This document shows positions 12,241 to 25,831 of a stretch of 64,000 nucleotides of DNA, piece after piece. Location: the NCBI GenBank assembly GCA_026261815.1, contig JAMPIT010000583.1, forward strand, positions 682,001-746,000, read 5' to 3'. Position 1 is the first letter of the stretch. Each line of letters starts with the position of its first letter. The notes under the pieces are model-generated. The model was not told where the DNA came from. It searched no databases and saw only the letters and a program-made list of their open reading frames with translations. The position numbers were made by a program, and so were the translations under genes. The stretch is from Monarcha castaneiventris obscurior. Lineage: Eukaryota; Chordata; Aves; Passeriformes; Monarchidae.

Positions 12241-12289
12241 GAAAGAAAAAGAAAAAAAGAAAAAAAGAAAAAAAGAAAAAAAGAAAAAA
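12241..12289. repeat. Purine microsatellite (AAAAAAAG-type)
   Basis: About six units of G followed by five to seven A. The unit length is roughly eight bases and becomes regular in the middle. It is an all-purine tract of 49 bases and a likely site of length variation. Confidence 0.93.
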
Positions 12290-15200
12290 CTGTAGAATGA
12301 TTGGACCGGAATTTTCAGGCTATTAACAACTTTAAAAATGGAATCATGAAGTCCATTTCCTCTTGCTTCTCATTTTCAAATGAAGTACTGTAATTTCTGT
12401 TAAGGTGGGAGGGTTTTTAGGAAATGCTTTAGAATGAGCAAGCTCCAGTTTGGCTGGGAATGTAAATGAATGCACCTTGGTTCCACCCCTGTTTCTGCAG
12501 CTGTAAAAGCAGCAGTTACCTTGTGCTGCTGCCCTGACTTCTCCAAACGACAGGGAACTGGAAATACTCCACTGAGCTATTACTGGGTTGATTCCAAAGT
12601 TATTGAACTTGCAGGAGTTTTCTCATCTCTCCCATTTCCATGTTGTCTGTTGGGGTTAGGCTCATTTGTTAGCAGGCTGTGCCGTGCTGCTGTGGTGCCT
12701 GGTAACCTCAGTCATGGATCAATGTGCTAAACAATGAACAATCAGCAGCAAATGGATGGGCTGTGCACAGAGAGCTCCCAATCCAAGTGCTGAAAATGCA
12801 TAACTTAGCTGGCATTAAATGTGTCCTGCAGAAAAGGCTGCGTGGCAGAGCTGGGCAGACTAATGACAGAGATTCCTGTTGTACGTTAGCGAGTGCACAG
12901 GAGCCACATCTGTCTGCAGGAGCCCCATGGAGCACACAAATGGCTGCAGGCTGACACAGAGTCTGGCGAGAGCACCACACATCCCTGCCCTTTCTTAGCC
13001 TCTTTTAGAGGCTCCAGCCCAACTGGAACTTCTGACCCGACATAGTTGTTGTGTTCTTCTGTTGCTCCTCTTGCAAGGCATTCTGTAACGAAGTCACTCA
13101 CAAAGGCAGCGGGTTTTGATGTAGGGAATCAGAGAATTGCAGAAAAAGACAAAATCATCCCCGTTAGTTCAAAGAGGAGTGTGCCAAAAGAATAGCTTCA
13201 GCTCCAGGTACACAGAAGCCTTGCTGCCTCACAGCCACTTTGACTTTCATTAGTTTATTGATTGCTTCCAACTGTTGCAGAAACAGTTTGGGGCTGGAGG
13301 CTCAGGCATTGTGAAATGGCTCTTTGATTGCTAACAATTTAGGAATTCTCGTGGCTGGCAAAATGAGCAGCCCTAAATTGAGCCTTTTTGCTGTACTATT
13401 CAGGGAGGAAGGGGCTCTAAGATGAATATGTACAGACTTTGGCCACACATACGTTTAGCAGGGAGCCAGTGTGCCCAAAGTGTGCCACTGTTGTTGCTAC
13501 AGCCACTGTTGGTGGGGTGGAGAATTATTGAAAGGAGAAAACTGGCACTGGGGGAGAACCTGACTCCCACAGACTTCATTAAGAACTGGAATATTATCAT
13601 GGGATGTAGCAAACCAACCATTCCTCCATTCAGAAGGTGGAGGTGCACTTGGGTGTTCTGCAGCTGAGAGTTTAGCCGCTGTCCTACTGCTTACATAAAG
13701 CTTTATTGCCCTTCTCCAGGGAGGGGTTAGGTGCACACTCAGCACCTGCTTGGAACCCAAGTGATGGCAAGGCTGAATATGTGCACTGTTGGAAGGTTCT
13801 AGCAGCAGTGCAAGGCCAGAATTTAAGTCGTTATGTCTGTGCCTATCAATAAAAGCATTTTACTCTTTACCAGCAGAAGCTTAAAATCATTTCTATGGCA
13901 CAGAGCAGTGTTACATAGATTCCTCTGGAGCTGTGGAGGAGCTGAGGCACCAGAGCCAGTTTATCTTTGCCCAAAACAGGGCAAACAAAAAGCCAAGCTC
14001 GGGTGTCTCCTAAAAGCAGGGCATTAGACTGTGTCAAGGAACTCTAGGGAACCTTGTTACTGTCAGGATTAGACAGGGAAATTGCAAATGATAGAGGGAT
14101 ATAAAAATTGACATTTGCAACTTAGGTGCCTAAATCCTGTCTCCTTGGCGCAGCCTGGTGCTGGGAACCTGAGCCTCTTTGAGTGGCAGCTTCAGAACTG
14201 CTGTTACAGACCTGTAATTGGTTTTCCTTCCCTTACAATGCCTGCAGACTCTCCTTGCACATGGATAGGTTTCCTGCAGGTCACAGGCAGGTTTTAAAAC
14301 CAGTAAAACGGAAAATATTTTCTTCTTTTTTTTCCTGTGGCCTGTTTAGATTTTTTTTTTTTACTCCAAGGCCATTCTATGCACCAAAATTTTGCTAAAG
14401 GTGGTTTGCTCTCCTGCTTGTAAATTTCAGATATGACATTGGTTGGGAATAAAGTCTTAGAGAGGATGTTACAAGTGAGTAAAAGAGATTGTCCATCTCT
14501 GTGCCAGAGATGTGCTAAGGATTCACCTTAGGAGTTTGTGAAATACCTGGAACAATAATCCTAGTCTGATTTGGGACAGCTACTGCTGCAGTAGAAATAC
14601 TCATTAACTGATCTCTTCCCGTGCACACTCTTCCCTTTCCCTTCTGTCTGCAAGAGCAGGAGCTCGTGCTGCAGCTCAGGGATGTTCCTTTCCCACATTA
14701 TCTCTGTGCCAGCCTGAGAACTCCAGACAGCCTTGTCATAAATACTTTAAACTTTGCTGCACCACTCAGGGTTCTGAGTGAGACTAAAGCGAGCCTCCAA
14801 CAACTGACACAACCCTTATTATGTGATTCTGACTTCTCCACAGAATGCAAACATGCTTCCTAATTAGGGCTAAGACTGTGAATAGGCCATTATTCTACAT
14901 GTTTCCAGGAGTCTGTTCTGCTGGAGAATAATAAAAGGGCACAGGAAAACAGGTATCAACAAATGACTTGAGAATGGTATATTAAATAGCCCACAGCAAA
15001 TGCTAAGTAAATATAATAAATCCTAGGTTGTGATGAAAACTGTAGCATTTGGTGTTGGTGGCAAAGCACTAACAAGAGGAGTTTTGGAGCTGCTAGGCTG
15101 GCAAATGCTGCAAGGACCAAGCTTGTCAGCCAGTCACAGAGTCAGCAGTCCTGCAGACTGATGCTGTGATCCCAGGCCAGTGTTCTCTGATCCTCCCTGT

Positions 15201-17359
15201 TTGGGTTATAAATCCTTGGAAGCTGGGATTGTCTCCCAGGCTGTCTCTAGCCACTGCCCCAGCTTGGTCTCAGTCTGCATGGGATGGTTTAGGGCTGCTC
15301 GTGGCTACCTGTGACCTGTGCCAGTGTCAAACCCTCTGTCCATCCTACACACAGGAGCATTGGCATGGACACTGATGTTTTATAAAGCATTTTTATTTCT
15401 GTGTGCCATTTACACAGCAGAAGTGTGTTTGCAGGGACCACTGCACAGTTTCTGTTGGTTTGCTGTTCTCAGCTGAGGTGAGGACTGAGCTCTTCAGAGC
15501 AACAATCTGTGTGCCAGACTGTGGTGTGATGCACCAAAGGAGCCCAGAAGACCTGAACAGACACATTCTGACACTTCACTCTGTGAAGCGTGAAGCTCTA
15601 CCTGTGGGGTTTTTTTTGGGTTTTTTTTTGGTTTCTAAATAATTAAATACTGTGGGAAAAAAACCCCAAAACAACCTAAAGGAAATTAAGACAGCAGCAT
15701 CTAGCTCTTCACAGCTTGTCCTTTTCTCTGTCTGGGCATAAAGAGCAGGAGAAGGGGACCAGGAATTTCAGCTTGCTTAGTGCAAAGCATGAGTACTCAT
15801 CTGATCTTTATTTGTGCTGCTGGAAACTTTTTGAAGCCTATCCCTCGCTGCTCCCCATGAACAGAGGCAGATCCTCTTTGTTTGGGCGCTTCAGCCTTGG
15901 CACAGAGTTTCTCAGCCTTCTGCCTGAGGACTGGGAGCCTTCAGTCTCCAGCATGCTGCACTGATGCTGCTGTTTAGGGAGGCACAGGAGCCAAAGTCTC
16001 ATCACGGTGAAATGTCCTGTCTGTGAAACACAGAGCCCTGGTACAGCACACATGAAAAATGGCCTCATCCTCTCTGTTTTGAAGGAGTCTCTGGCAAGGA
16101 AGAAGGTGAGGCTTTTGCTATTTCCCCCTCTCCTTTTGGGATCATGTTGTCGATGTCAAGATCTTTCTGCAGTACTGGAGATTTGTTTGGGTTTAGTGGG
16201 GATGAAATGTGTACACATACTCAGAGGAATTCACACTCACGTTTCATCTCTGATGCACTTCCTCCTCTTAGGTCTTTTGAGTTTCATCCATTTATACAGT
16301 GGCAAAAAAAAATTTGTAAAGTCCCTAAAAAATTTTTAAAAAATTATTTTATCTTTATTATTTCTTTTAGAAGGGCTGTGGTTTTTTTAGGGGAATATCC
16401 TGCTTGTTATTCCCTCAGAAGATGTAACTCTTAGCTTGGAAAAGCAGAAGAATAACACAGTCTTGAGGTTTTGGTGTGTAAATTTGATGCCACCCACTCA
16501 AAGGCAAATCAAGATAAACAAAGATAAATTATTCAGGCCAAAGCTGTCCTTTCTGTCTCTGGCACCAGTGAAAGAACACGGGCTCAGCTTCTGCTCTGGG
16601 ACCAGGCAAACTTGTATTGTCACTGTTAGTACTGGTGGAGCTTTGTTAGTCCCTGGGCTGCAGTGAAAGCCAAGAGAGATTGCAGCTAAGCTAGCATTAT
16701 GAAGTGGAAGGAAAACCAACCTAGAGTGGAAAAAAAAAAAAGGAACAATTAAGGAAAATAACATAAAGGAGATTCTGGCAGGAGTTAATATCTCATATTT
16801 CAAATCTGAGGATTAACCACACCTGGCAATATCAGGTAAATTCAAAATACATTGATGGGAAACAAGCCTGCAGTGTCAGGGCTTTGTGCTGCAATGCTTG
16901 CCTGAGTCCACTTTTTATATTTCTTGTTGCATGTTGTGCTTTTCAGATAAGCAGTATCCCCCAAAAGCTTGACTTTTCCCATATTCAGCCAATTGGAGTT
17001 TTTTTGGTGCTTTTGAGCTTCTCTCCCAGTTTCAAAAGCCTTTCAGCCCCTTTGCCTTACACCACCTGATTTTACAAAGTGCCTTTCATTCCTCCTACTT
17101 TTGCAGCCATACAAGTGAATTTGGCTCAGTCTGAATGTGTTCAAGTTGCATTAACTCTCACACCAATTTGTGTGACAGGGCAAATGAGATAATAGCACTG
17201 CCTGGAAGCATAGGAATCTCACTGACAGCTCTGAATGCTGGGCTGCAGCCTCCCCACCTGTGTTCTGTGAGGCTGGGTATGGCTCGTGGTAATCCCTGGT
17301 GCTTTCTGAAACACAGAGCAGGATGCAGTTTGGAGTTATCCAACTGCAGGAAATGTGCA
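12290..17359. other. Long unique stretch, no gene seen
   Basis: About 5 kb of apparently single-copy DNA. Open frames up to about 110 codons occur on both strands and overlap (for example 13400-13760 on both strands, 16007-16339 plus), without recognisable domains or flanking splice signals I would trust. An imperfect inverted pair of G4T8 and A7C4 tracts lies at about 15607-15667. Poly-A runs occur near 16730 and T runs near 14348. No CR1 or LTR is recognised. Confidence 0.55.
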
Positions 17360-17656
17360 GGGGGTTTATAAGAAGGCTGGACAGGGACTTTTCCTAAGGG
17401 CATGTGGTGATAAAACCAGGGGAAGGGCCTTAAACTGAAGGACGCTGGGTTAGATGGGATCTTGGGCAGGAATTGTTCCCTGGGAGGGTGGGCAGGCCCT
17501 GGCACAGGGTGCCCAGAGCAGCTGTGGCTGCCCCTGGATCCCTGGCAGTGCCCAAGGCCAGGTTGGACATTGGGGCTTGGAGCAGCCTGACTGGGGGGTT
17601 TGGAATGAGATGATCTTTGAGGTCACTTTCAATGCAAACCATTCTGTGGTTCTATT
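17360..17656 (+). mobile_element. CR1 LINE fragment, 3' end, sense
   Basis: The plus strand carries the CR1 3' region in sense: a TATAAGAAGGCTGGACAGGG block, then the GTTCCCTGGGAGGGTGGGCA block, the CTGTGGCTGCCCCTGGATCC block, GCTTGGAGCAGCCTGA, and an end of the ATTCTGTGGTTCTAT type. The central 120 bases nearly match the CR1 copies at 25832, 42818 and 60452, so they belong to one subfamily. The copy is 5'-truncated, as usual for CR1. Confidence 0.9.
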
Positions 17657-20181
17657 GCATGTGGAAATTGTGAACTGACGTGTCATTGGGAGGGAGGTTG
17701 ACCTCATAATGCATGCATTTAAAATTCAACAATTTCGTTTGGTTCAGATTCCTTCACCAGCAGAAGAATGAGACGTACCTAAAATATTTTACTCCCAACT
17801 GCAAGCAGAAGCCCAGCTTATATGATGGTATTTTGTTTACTGACAACCTCTAAGGTGTGCGAATGAAAAGCCATGATCTCTTTCCCTCTAGGGGAGAAAT
17901 TTCAGTGCCACCTTATTCCTTTATTAAAGTAAATTCTGCTGGTCTCAGCTCACTTCCCAGTAACTATTCCATATTAGATATTACTGTATAAAAAAAAAAA
18001 AGGGACAAATTGACAGCATTTGATAGTGAGAGTCCTTGGAATTGAATTAGCTCCTCTGTCAGGATTGAGGTCATTGCTGGGACAATGTAACAAAATAATT
18101 TTGTTCAGTGGCCTTTCACAGCAGCTGCATCTGAGAGCCAAAAAGTCCCTGTGCTTTGTTTTCAGTGATGTCAGGGAATGTGAGAGCAGAGATGCACCAA
18201 ACAGTGGAGCGAGGAAACTTATCCATAATGAGAATTAACTGCACCAAGGTTTCAGGGTGGGGGAGGTCTAACCTGATCTGGAGGAAGATGGGGCTTGTGT
18301 TTTGCAATTTTGCAATTGGAAATGACACCGATGACATCAGAATTACCCTGATTTATTCTTCACTTGCATAAATTATCCTGGGGCTTTAGTTCTCTCACTC
18401 TGCCTTCTGTTTTCAGAATTAAAGAGGAGATACTGTTAGGGTAACATAACTTACAAGACAAGGCAGAAACCTTCTGTGCCTTAAGAATTAGATATTGAAG
18501 GGAGCAAGCAGCTGAGCAGCTGAAATATGTTAACCAGCCAGCTCTGACTCTTACACGAGGTCCGTGGTCACCTTTCATCTTGGGGTTTTTTGTTGTATTT
18601 TTTTAAACTCACTCACATTTGTTAACACCAGAAGAGTCTATGATTTTGTACAGGACTTTACAAGCTGTCTTACCTAAATAGCTCCCAGTGATTTGTAGCT
18701 GAAGAGGATTTTTTTCTCTTTCAGTAGTCTCGATCTAAGGCTTTCTGCCCTCATTTACTCATCAGTACTCCAAAGAATATGATTCAGAATTTTAAAATAA
18801 TAGCTGTTGCATTTCTTCTTCTTTCACTTTCTTCTTGATCTACCTTGCAAAAGAAAAAGCACCAAACAAAAAACCCTAAACATGGGACCAACTTGCTGTG
18901 CTTAGGCATTGTAGGCATGTTCTATAACAGTGATTCAGCTGTTCTTTCCCTAGCTGATATTTTACTACTCCTGTGTAGAACTTTTACCATCTATTTGATA
19001 AACATGGAATAAAATTTCTATTCCACATTATCCACAAGGCAGAAATATTGACATGTTCTTGCATGCTATCCAAAAGTGAAACAGAGCTGGTTAAAAGTGT
19101 ACCAAGGAATGAAAATGGCAAGTAATGCACTTGAAAGAAATTTCAAAATGAGGGCGTTTTTCTGATCCTGGTAAGAAACAATTGCTCATGTGGAATTTTT
19201 AACTTGAATGTTCTTCTGGTCTGTGCTGTGCTATGCCATCAAAATGGAAGTGCCAAAAGGAGAGATTTGTGAAATATTTACCTCACAAAGCAAGTGCTCT
19301 TCTGGGTGATGCTTAATTTAGAAAAAAAATCTTCCTGGTGGTGAAACACAAGCCAGACAATACTGACCTGGCACTGCGGTCACTGGGATGTTAGAGTGAA
19401 AGTGCTCTTATAATTAGCTGCTCAATAATTTCAGACAAGTATTTCTGATACAAACCTAAAAATTCTTATTGCTCTCAAAACATGCAACAATCCCAGTCTC
19501 CACTGATACTTGAATTCCCTCCTGTCCATTTATACCTATATCAAGGCAATAATGCAGCCCTGGATTTAGTTCTAAGCCTTGTTCTTTTAATCTCCTTCCT
19601 GGGAGCATTGAGAAAAAAAGCAATAGCGAGTGTTTAATTATCTCCTACAGCAGTAGTGGTGCCCTGGGCCAGGGAGGATTATTTGCCTCACATCAGCAGT
19701 CCAGGGGTTCTCCGTGTGCTCTGTGACCCACTTGCTGGGGATCTGCAGTGACAATACAAACACAGCACCAGGAAACCACTCTGGAAAAAAAAAAGTGACA
19801 GCATCACTAGCACTGGCATGAAAAGAGGGAGTGCTGCTTTCTCACTTTTGGGGTTTTTTCATCACACTTTGAAGGCCTGCGTGGTTACAAGGAGTGGGGG
19901 AGCAGTATCAGAGCTGCTCAGTCCACTCAGCTCAGCTGAAACCCTCTGACCTGCAGGGCTTTGCTGCTGGGCCTGGCTTTGTTATACTGGTTTCAGCTAC
20001 TCTCTTTGGGATGCTGTCAAGTGGAATGTTCAGGCTGCACTTTGTATTTTTAATATTTAAAAGTAAGTACTTTTGCATTGAGAAACACTGGAAGTCCCCT
20101 GCTGTTCCTGTGCTAGCAGGAACACATTTCCTACCAATTTAGTTCAAGACAAGAGGTGTGTTGTTAATTTGTCCAGGGTTG
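17657..20181. other. Unique sequence, no gene seen
   Basis: AT-rich single-copy sequence with small A runs (about 17990-18002 and 19783-19794). Frames at 18020-18578 overlap on both strands and show no domain. Nothing else is supported. Confidence 0.55.
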
Positions 20182-20213
20182 GCCTTCTTCCAGTTTAGTT
20201 ACTGGTGGAAGGC
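20182..20213. repeat. Stem-loop 1 (12-pair imperfect inverted repeat)
   Basis: Arms GCCTTCTTCCAG (20182-20193) and CTGGTGGAAGGC (20202-20213) pair over twelve positions with one T-T mismatch and one G-T wobble, leaving an 8-base loop. It ends exactly where stem-loop 2 begins. No function is known to me. Confidence 0.75.
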
Positions 20214-20259
20214 AGCTTTCTCTCAACTAGTTTATGGCACAAAAAGTTGAGAGAAAGCT
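20214..20259. repeat. Stem-loop 2 (perfect 15-bp inverted repeat)
   Basis: Arms AGCTTTCTCTCAACT (20214-20228) and AGTTGAGAGAAAGCT (20245-20259) are perfect reverse complements over 15 bases, separated by a 16-base loop. No tail, duplication or transposon terminal motif is recognised around it. The stem is shorter than a usual microRNA precursor (about 22 bp or more), so I describe it only as a strong local hairpin. It directly abuts stem-loop 1. Confidence 0.9.
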
Positions 20260-23200
20260 ATTTGTGGGAGTGGGGAAAATTCCAGATAATTTAAATCATC
20301 TTAATGAGAGAGGAAAGGGAGCTGAGACTTTCATTTTGTCTTTAAAGCTATAAGGCAGAGGTTGAAGTGCTAAGAACAAGTTTCAGATGAGAAGAAAAGT
20401 TATGAACTTGATGAATTAATTAGGGTCAAAAAATTAAAATATGACTTCAGTTCTGTACCTCTGAGTCATTTGAATGTACTTGGATGGCAGTGAATAAAAA
20501 TACTCAGGCTTACCCAAGCTAAAAATGTCATCATTTTTGGCTGACTTAGGGAATATAGCTTAAAACTGTGTATGTCATTTAAATGCCAGAAATGTCTGAT
20601 AATTCACAGGAAAATTAAGGTACTTTTAATGACAGAGCTGTTTAATCAGTGTGGTGCTGAGAACTGAAGCTAAGCCCAGGCATCAGAGCAGTTCAGCAGG
20701 CTCACAGCTCCATTTGTACTCCTTGCTCCAGTTTCCCCAACCACAGCTGCTCAGGGACTCCGGGGTGGGACCCACCATGGCCACTTTTCCAGGGAATCCT
20801 GACATCCTTTAGCAGCTCCTCTGCAGGTAAGAGCTGCTCTGGGTTGTTGTGGTTTCTCCCTCTGCTGTCAGGTGCTTGTGACAGGTCGGTGCTGATTTTT
20901 GACTCCGTGCTGAGGCAGTTTGCTCTCGGTGCTGTTGGTTATTGCCCCGCTTTGTGCCTGTGGCCCATGAGGAGCCCCCAGCAGTGGCTGCTCTTTGAGC
21001 ACAGACATGCTGCCTCCCTGGCTGCGCTGCTGCTGCCACTTTGTACAGGAGTTTCAGCTGCTGGAACCACAGTTCTGTCTAACTACCTTCTTTTTGGCTG
21101 CAGGCCACGTTTTTGTCTACCAGTCAGGTTCCAACGGGTAGGTGATATCCAAATGATTAGGGCTGGTTGAGATGAAGAGACACTGGGTGTCCTGGTACCT
21201 GCTCATTCCTCCTGCAGCCCTACGGACTGTGAAGTGTGGGCACATTTAGGGATCATCCCATCACCTCTCCTCTTGGCCTCCCAACCCTTACAACCAGCCA
21301 GGAAAGCCTCACTTGAAAGCACAGAGTATATCCATCTGCTAAAGGTTTCTTGTTGCTTTTTGGGTTTTGGAGAAGTCACTTATTTAGGAGCGCTAATGTA
21401 CTGTTAAGGTAATAGGAGACAAAAGCAGCTGTAATGATTACTCTGCTTTCTACAGGAACTCAGGGAAAACAACCAAAATGAAGATAAAGCGATGCTAGTG
21501 TTACTAATAATACACTCGAAAATGTTTTCCTTCAATCTGTCTTTTCTTCTATTGACTAAGAAGCTGAGTTAATAGGTTTGTTCACTTAAGATATATGTGT
21601 GGGCTTTTAATACATTCTGGTTGTTTCTCCCATCATTTTGTCCATGATGTACAAATCAATTTTCAGAGCTGGGCTTGCATTTTCTTTTTTCCTGGATGTT
21701 AGTTTCTCTTTTCTCAAGCTGCCCTTTCAAAACATGAATAGTCAGGTTTGTCTCCAGATAGACTCTCTAGGGGACTCAGAGATGTGGTAGGGACAGACTT
21801 ATCTGGGGACATCCTAAGCAACCTCTTGACGTTATAAATAGAGACTCGTAAAAATTAAAAACAATTAAGCAAGATTCTGTACATCTAGAAAATGAAGTCA
21901 GCAAATTTAATCCCCTACATAATACACACCCCCTTGTATCTCATCTAGGTGACAAGTAACATATTTAAATATAATTAATATGGAACCAGCACCTTGGGAT
22001 GGTGCTGTTCCTTGTAAAACCTGGACAGGAGGAAGACCTAAGACAGGTGGAACAGTAGAACCTTTACACTGCAGTCTGATAGTAAATTCTCATCTATTCA
22101 GTTTTGCCATACATGAGGTAACAAAGCTCTTATCCTCAGTCAGTAGCAGGGCTGGAATATAAACCTACACATGCTGATTTCATAACCCCTGCTCCAGCCA
22201 GTAGATCCCCCTGCTTTCTGCTGGGTTTAGTCGCTTTAGTAATTCTTTGTTGTGAAGTATGTGGGTACTTCAGCACACGCACACCTCTCACCACAGGAAC
22301 GTCCTGGACCTGCAGGTCTGTGCAGTGAAACACAGCCCCAGCCCTGCAAACCTGCACCTAATGAAGGCAAGCCACTTCACACAGCTCTGCTTTGCTCGGC
22401 AGTGCCGAGGCTGAGCAGTATTAGGGCATCCAGCAGCTGCTCTTTTGTTCAGCCACAGGCTGAAACACAGGAGGTAAACAAAACCGGAGCTAAGCACCCC
22501 TCAGCAAAGGCTTGGCAAGCTTGGTGAGAGCTTTATTTTGCCTCTGAACCGACACAAACTCCACCTGTCAAGGCTTTAGCGCCTCACTGCCCACCGAGGC
22601 AGGAGCCACATGCCTTGGGTGGGGGTCAGCGTGGGTCTCCTTTGGAACCAGAGCATGAGACACTTGCTCAGTGAATATTTTGAGAAGCTTGTGCTATTTC
22701 TGATCAGCAGATGCACAGATTTGAGGGGAGGCAGGATCAAATCAATCTCATGGGCCTGTGCTGCACAGCAGAGAATTGCACTGCCTTGCACAGTGTCCTG
22801 TGGAGCAGATACACTTCCGCTGCTTTTGGCACATTTGTGTGCCCGTCTCCCTCTTGATTTTAGCTTTTGTTTTACAGAAATGCTGACTGTCTATATTATT
22901 CCTGCTCTGTGATAGCTGGCAGTTACCTGTCCTCTAGGAAGACAAAAAAGCTTTTTATGGAGTTAAAGATCCTCTTAATGAAGAAAGCTCTCTTCCAAAA
23001 AAAAAAAAAAAGGTAATGGGAAGGAAACTGTGCATTTCAAATCATACCCATAATATGACTGTTTATTTTCATTGTGAATAAAAAATATATTGTCTGGACT
23101 TAAATTTTTTGCAGACAGCTCTACATTCAGGTACAAACAACTGATTTTTTTTTCCTAAAATTGGTGTTATTTAAATAAAATCTCAGTCACAATAATGGAT

Positions 23201-25831
23201 CCCAAAAATGTTTTAGCTGGGAAACTCCTTTAACAGAGCAAATTCCATAATTTTCTGTAGGGCTCATGTTTATAATGTAATGCTTATGGCCAGATAGATT
23301 TATTATTGACTTATTTTTTATTAAAAACAACAGAGAAGGTATCAGTAGCTCACTTGTTGTTAGCCAGTTATCTGAGGAAGGCATCCAACCCTTGTATCAA
23401 AAAGGGCACAAATTCTGAACATGAAGATTGATTGATTTTTAAATGAAATACTTTTAATATTTCATAGGAAGGATTTTTCTGTGGCCAAGTAGTGCATACC
23501 ACAGTAAATGTCTCCTCGGCAGAAAGCAAACTTGTTTACTAAAATTTGTTTTCTCTTCTTGAATTTGGGCTTTTTCTACCCTGGCTCTGATCTAGAGCAA
23601 ACATTTTCCCCTCTGCAACCAGCATCACTCTAGCAGCGGGTGGTGCTGCCCTAGAGAAGAGCTGTTCATACCTGGTGGGGTTTCTGGTGTCCCAGAATAA
23701 CCTCCTGGGCAGCTGCTGGAGCTCTCTAAAGGCTTGGGTTAATTAACACCCATGTGCTAATTCAGATTCATAGGACTGGCACTTGGAAAAAGCAACAATC
23801 AGTCTCATTCCAATCACTTTAAAGCTAGGTAGGAAATGGTGACTGGAGCAATTTGATTGCAGGAATTAAGTTGCTGAAACAAGTGGAACTCTTTTACTCC
23901 ATCCTGGCTGCCAGCTCCTCTTTAACTTCTGACTTGTTCCCGGTACTGCCTGTAAACTTGTATGATATTTATATATTTATTGCCACTTCCTCAAATGTCC
24001 ATACTTCCAAAATTCCAAAATTCTGTCGTTTCAGTGATGGGAAGAGTGATGTGTAGGAATTTCACAGGCTGAAGAGGAATGTAAGCATGTATCTTGAATA
24101 GGGAAAAAAAAATCTTTTTGCACAGAGCAGATATTTTAGTGACATAAAATATGATTGCAGCAGACTTTTTTGCAGCCTGTTGCAGACCCATGAGAGTCTC
24201 ATGGCTGTTTTCATTCCGATTAAAGGAGATAAAATTTCTTCAAACACACACCATCACCCCATTTTTAAAACTTCTGCAGAGTGGGAGTGTAACTTAATAG
24301 AAACTAATTGCTCTGGATTAAAGGAACAAGCCTGCAGCCTCCACATATTATATCAGCACTCAGAACAGACAGTGACGTTTTTTATGAGGAGGAAATTACA
24401 TTTGAAGTACTCTCAATATTCATAATGTCTTGGGCTCTCTCAAACCCTGGGTGTGGTGTTATTTTAATGGTGCACAGGGATTGGTTGTGTGGAGGAGGCA
24501 AAATTGGTTTGTCACAGATCCAGAAGTGATAAAGCTGATTTTGAAATGGAGATTAAGGCCTTGTGGAGGGGGAAATGACAGTTTTCTTTAATAGAAGAAA
24601 TATTTAACACATTAATGCTCATTCATCTTCATTCTTATGTGCTTGCTCTGTTCCAGCCGGGTACATCAGAGGTCAAATACTCTGATTGGTACTTTCTGAA
24701 GGAGTTTGTTTTCATGCTTAAGTTATCTCAGAACAGAAAGTTCCCCTCTAAGAATGAACAAAACTCTGGGATTCATGGATTTTGCAGTCAGCTCCAGAGC
24801 TCCAACAGCCTGTCAATGTGAACTGCTGGCAAAGTGTGAATGATGAGCCCCAAAGCTGGGAGGGGACAGGAACAGATGTGAGCTTCACAAATGGATCCTG
24901 TAAATAATGGCCTAAACCACAGAGGCAGGCCTGTGCACGTAAATATAGCATCCCTTTTTGGTATGTTTTTACCTCACTCCCAAGGAAACCTTCTCTGTGC
25001 AAAGGAGATTTCTGGCCACTTACAATCCGTATGAAAATTCTCAGTGCAATTAAAAAGAGGTATGTTGACTCTTAATGAAGAGAAAACAATCCACTAATTT
25101 CATGCTATTTTTAAGATTAAACATTATTATTACTAGGTTCAGGAAAAATAAAAAGAAGAAAATATGTTCCCAGTGGAGTGAGGCCACAAAAAAGTCATGA
25201 CCAGGTACTAGAACTTTTTATTTTTCCACCATCCCAGCAGGCAAAGTATATGAGGTTATAAAACACGCTAGAATATACAAAGACAATCCCACAGTATGAA
25301 AAGGAAACTTTCTCTAAAGACATGGACATGCAAAGGCAGAGGGAACTGGAACTTCAGCTTTATCAGCCATATCAATATTTTACTGCAGTTACAAATGCAC
25401 ACAGATGCCAAGATATTTTATGTTGCCAAATGGTGCTTTTATTTTGCAGCACATGTTGTGCATTCTTTTTTAGAAGTGAACACATCTGCTGTGACTTCTT
25501 CCAATATCCATTTTTCCTTCCCTGCAATTTGGGCTATGAAGATTACAAAGCCATAAATCAGAACCATGGTGAAGGCAAGGGGTCTGATTTACAAACATGG
25601 TTAATCTTTGCCTCTGAGGATGCGACGAGCAGTGCAGGGAGGCTGGGACACCCTCAGTGTTGGAAGGTGGCATTTCCTTTGCAGCAGGGGCTTCTGTGGG
25701 GAGAAACGGGAACAATTTCAGCCAATGTTCCCAAATTTTTTAGTGGTTGGACAAGGACACAATCAAAGAGCAACTGCTGAACTCTGAAGTCACTTAGGAG
25801 AGAGACAAGCAGGATGGGTATGGGGTTTCCG
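20260..25831. other. Long unique stretch, no gene seen
   Basis: About 5.6 kb without a recognised repeat. GC-richer parts (about 20690-21050 and 22250-22650) alternate with AT-rich ones. An A run lies at 22998-23012. The longest frame (25322-25780 plus, 152 codons) is cysteine-rich and featureless, overlaps a minus-strand frame at 25470-25715, and has no domain I recognise. Confidence 0.55.

Noticed and set aside
20182..20259. MicroRNA precursor
   Set aside because: Neither stem reaches the usual length of about 22 bp or more; kept as an unexplained hairpin pair only.
25322..25780. 152-codon plus-strand ORF
   Set aside because: Featureless translation with scattered cysteines, overlapped by an antisense frame; no splice or promoter context.
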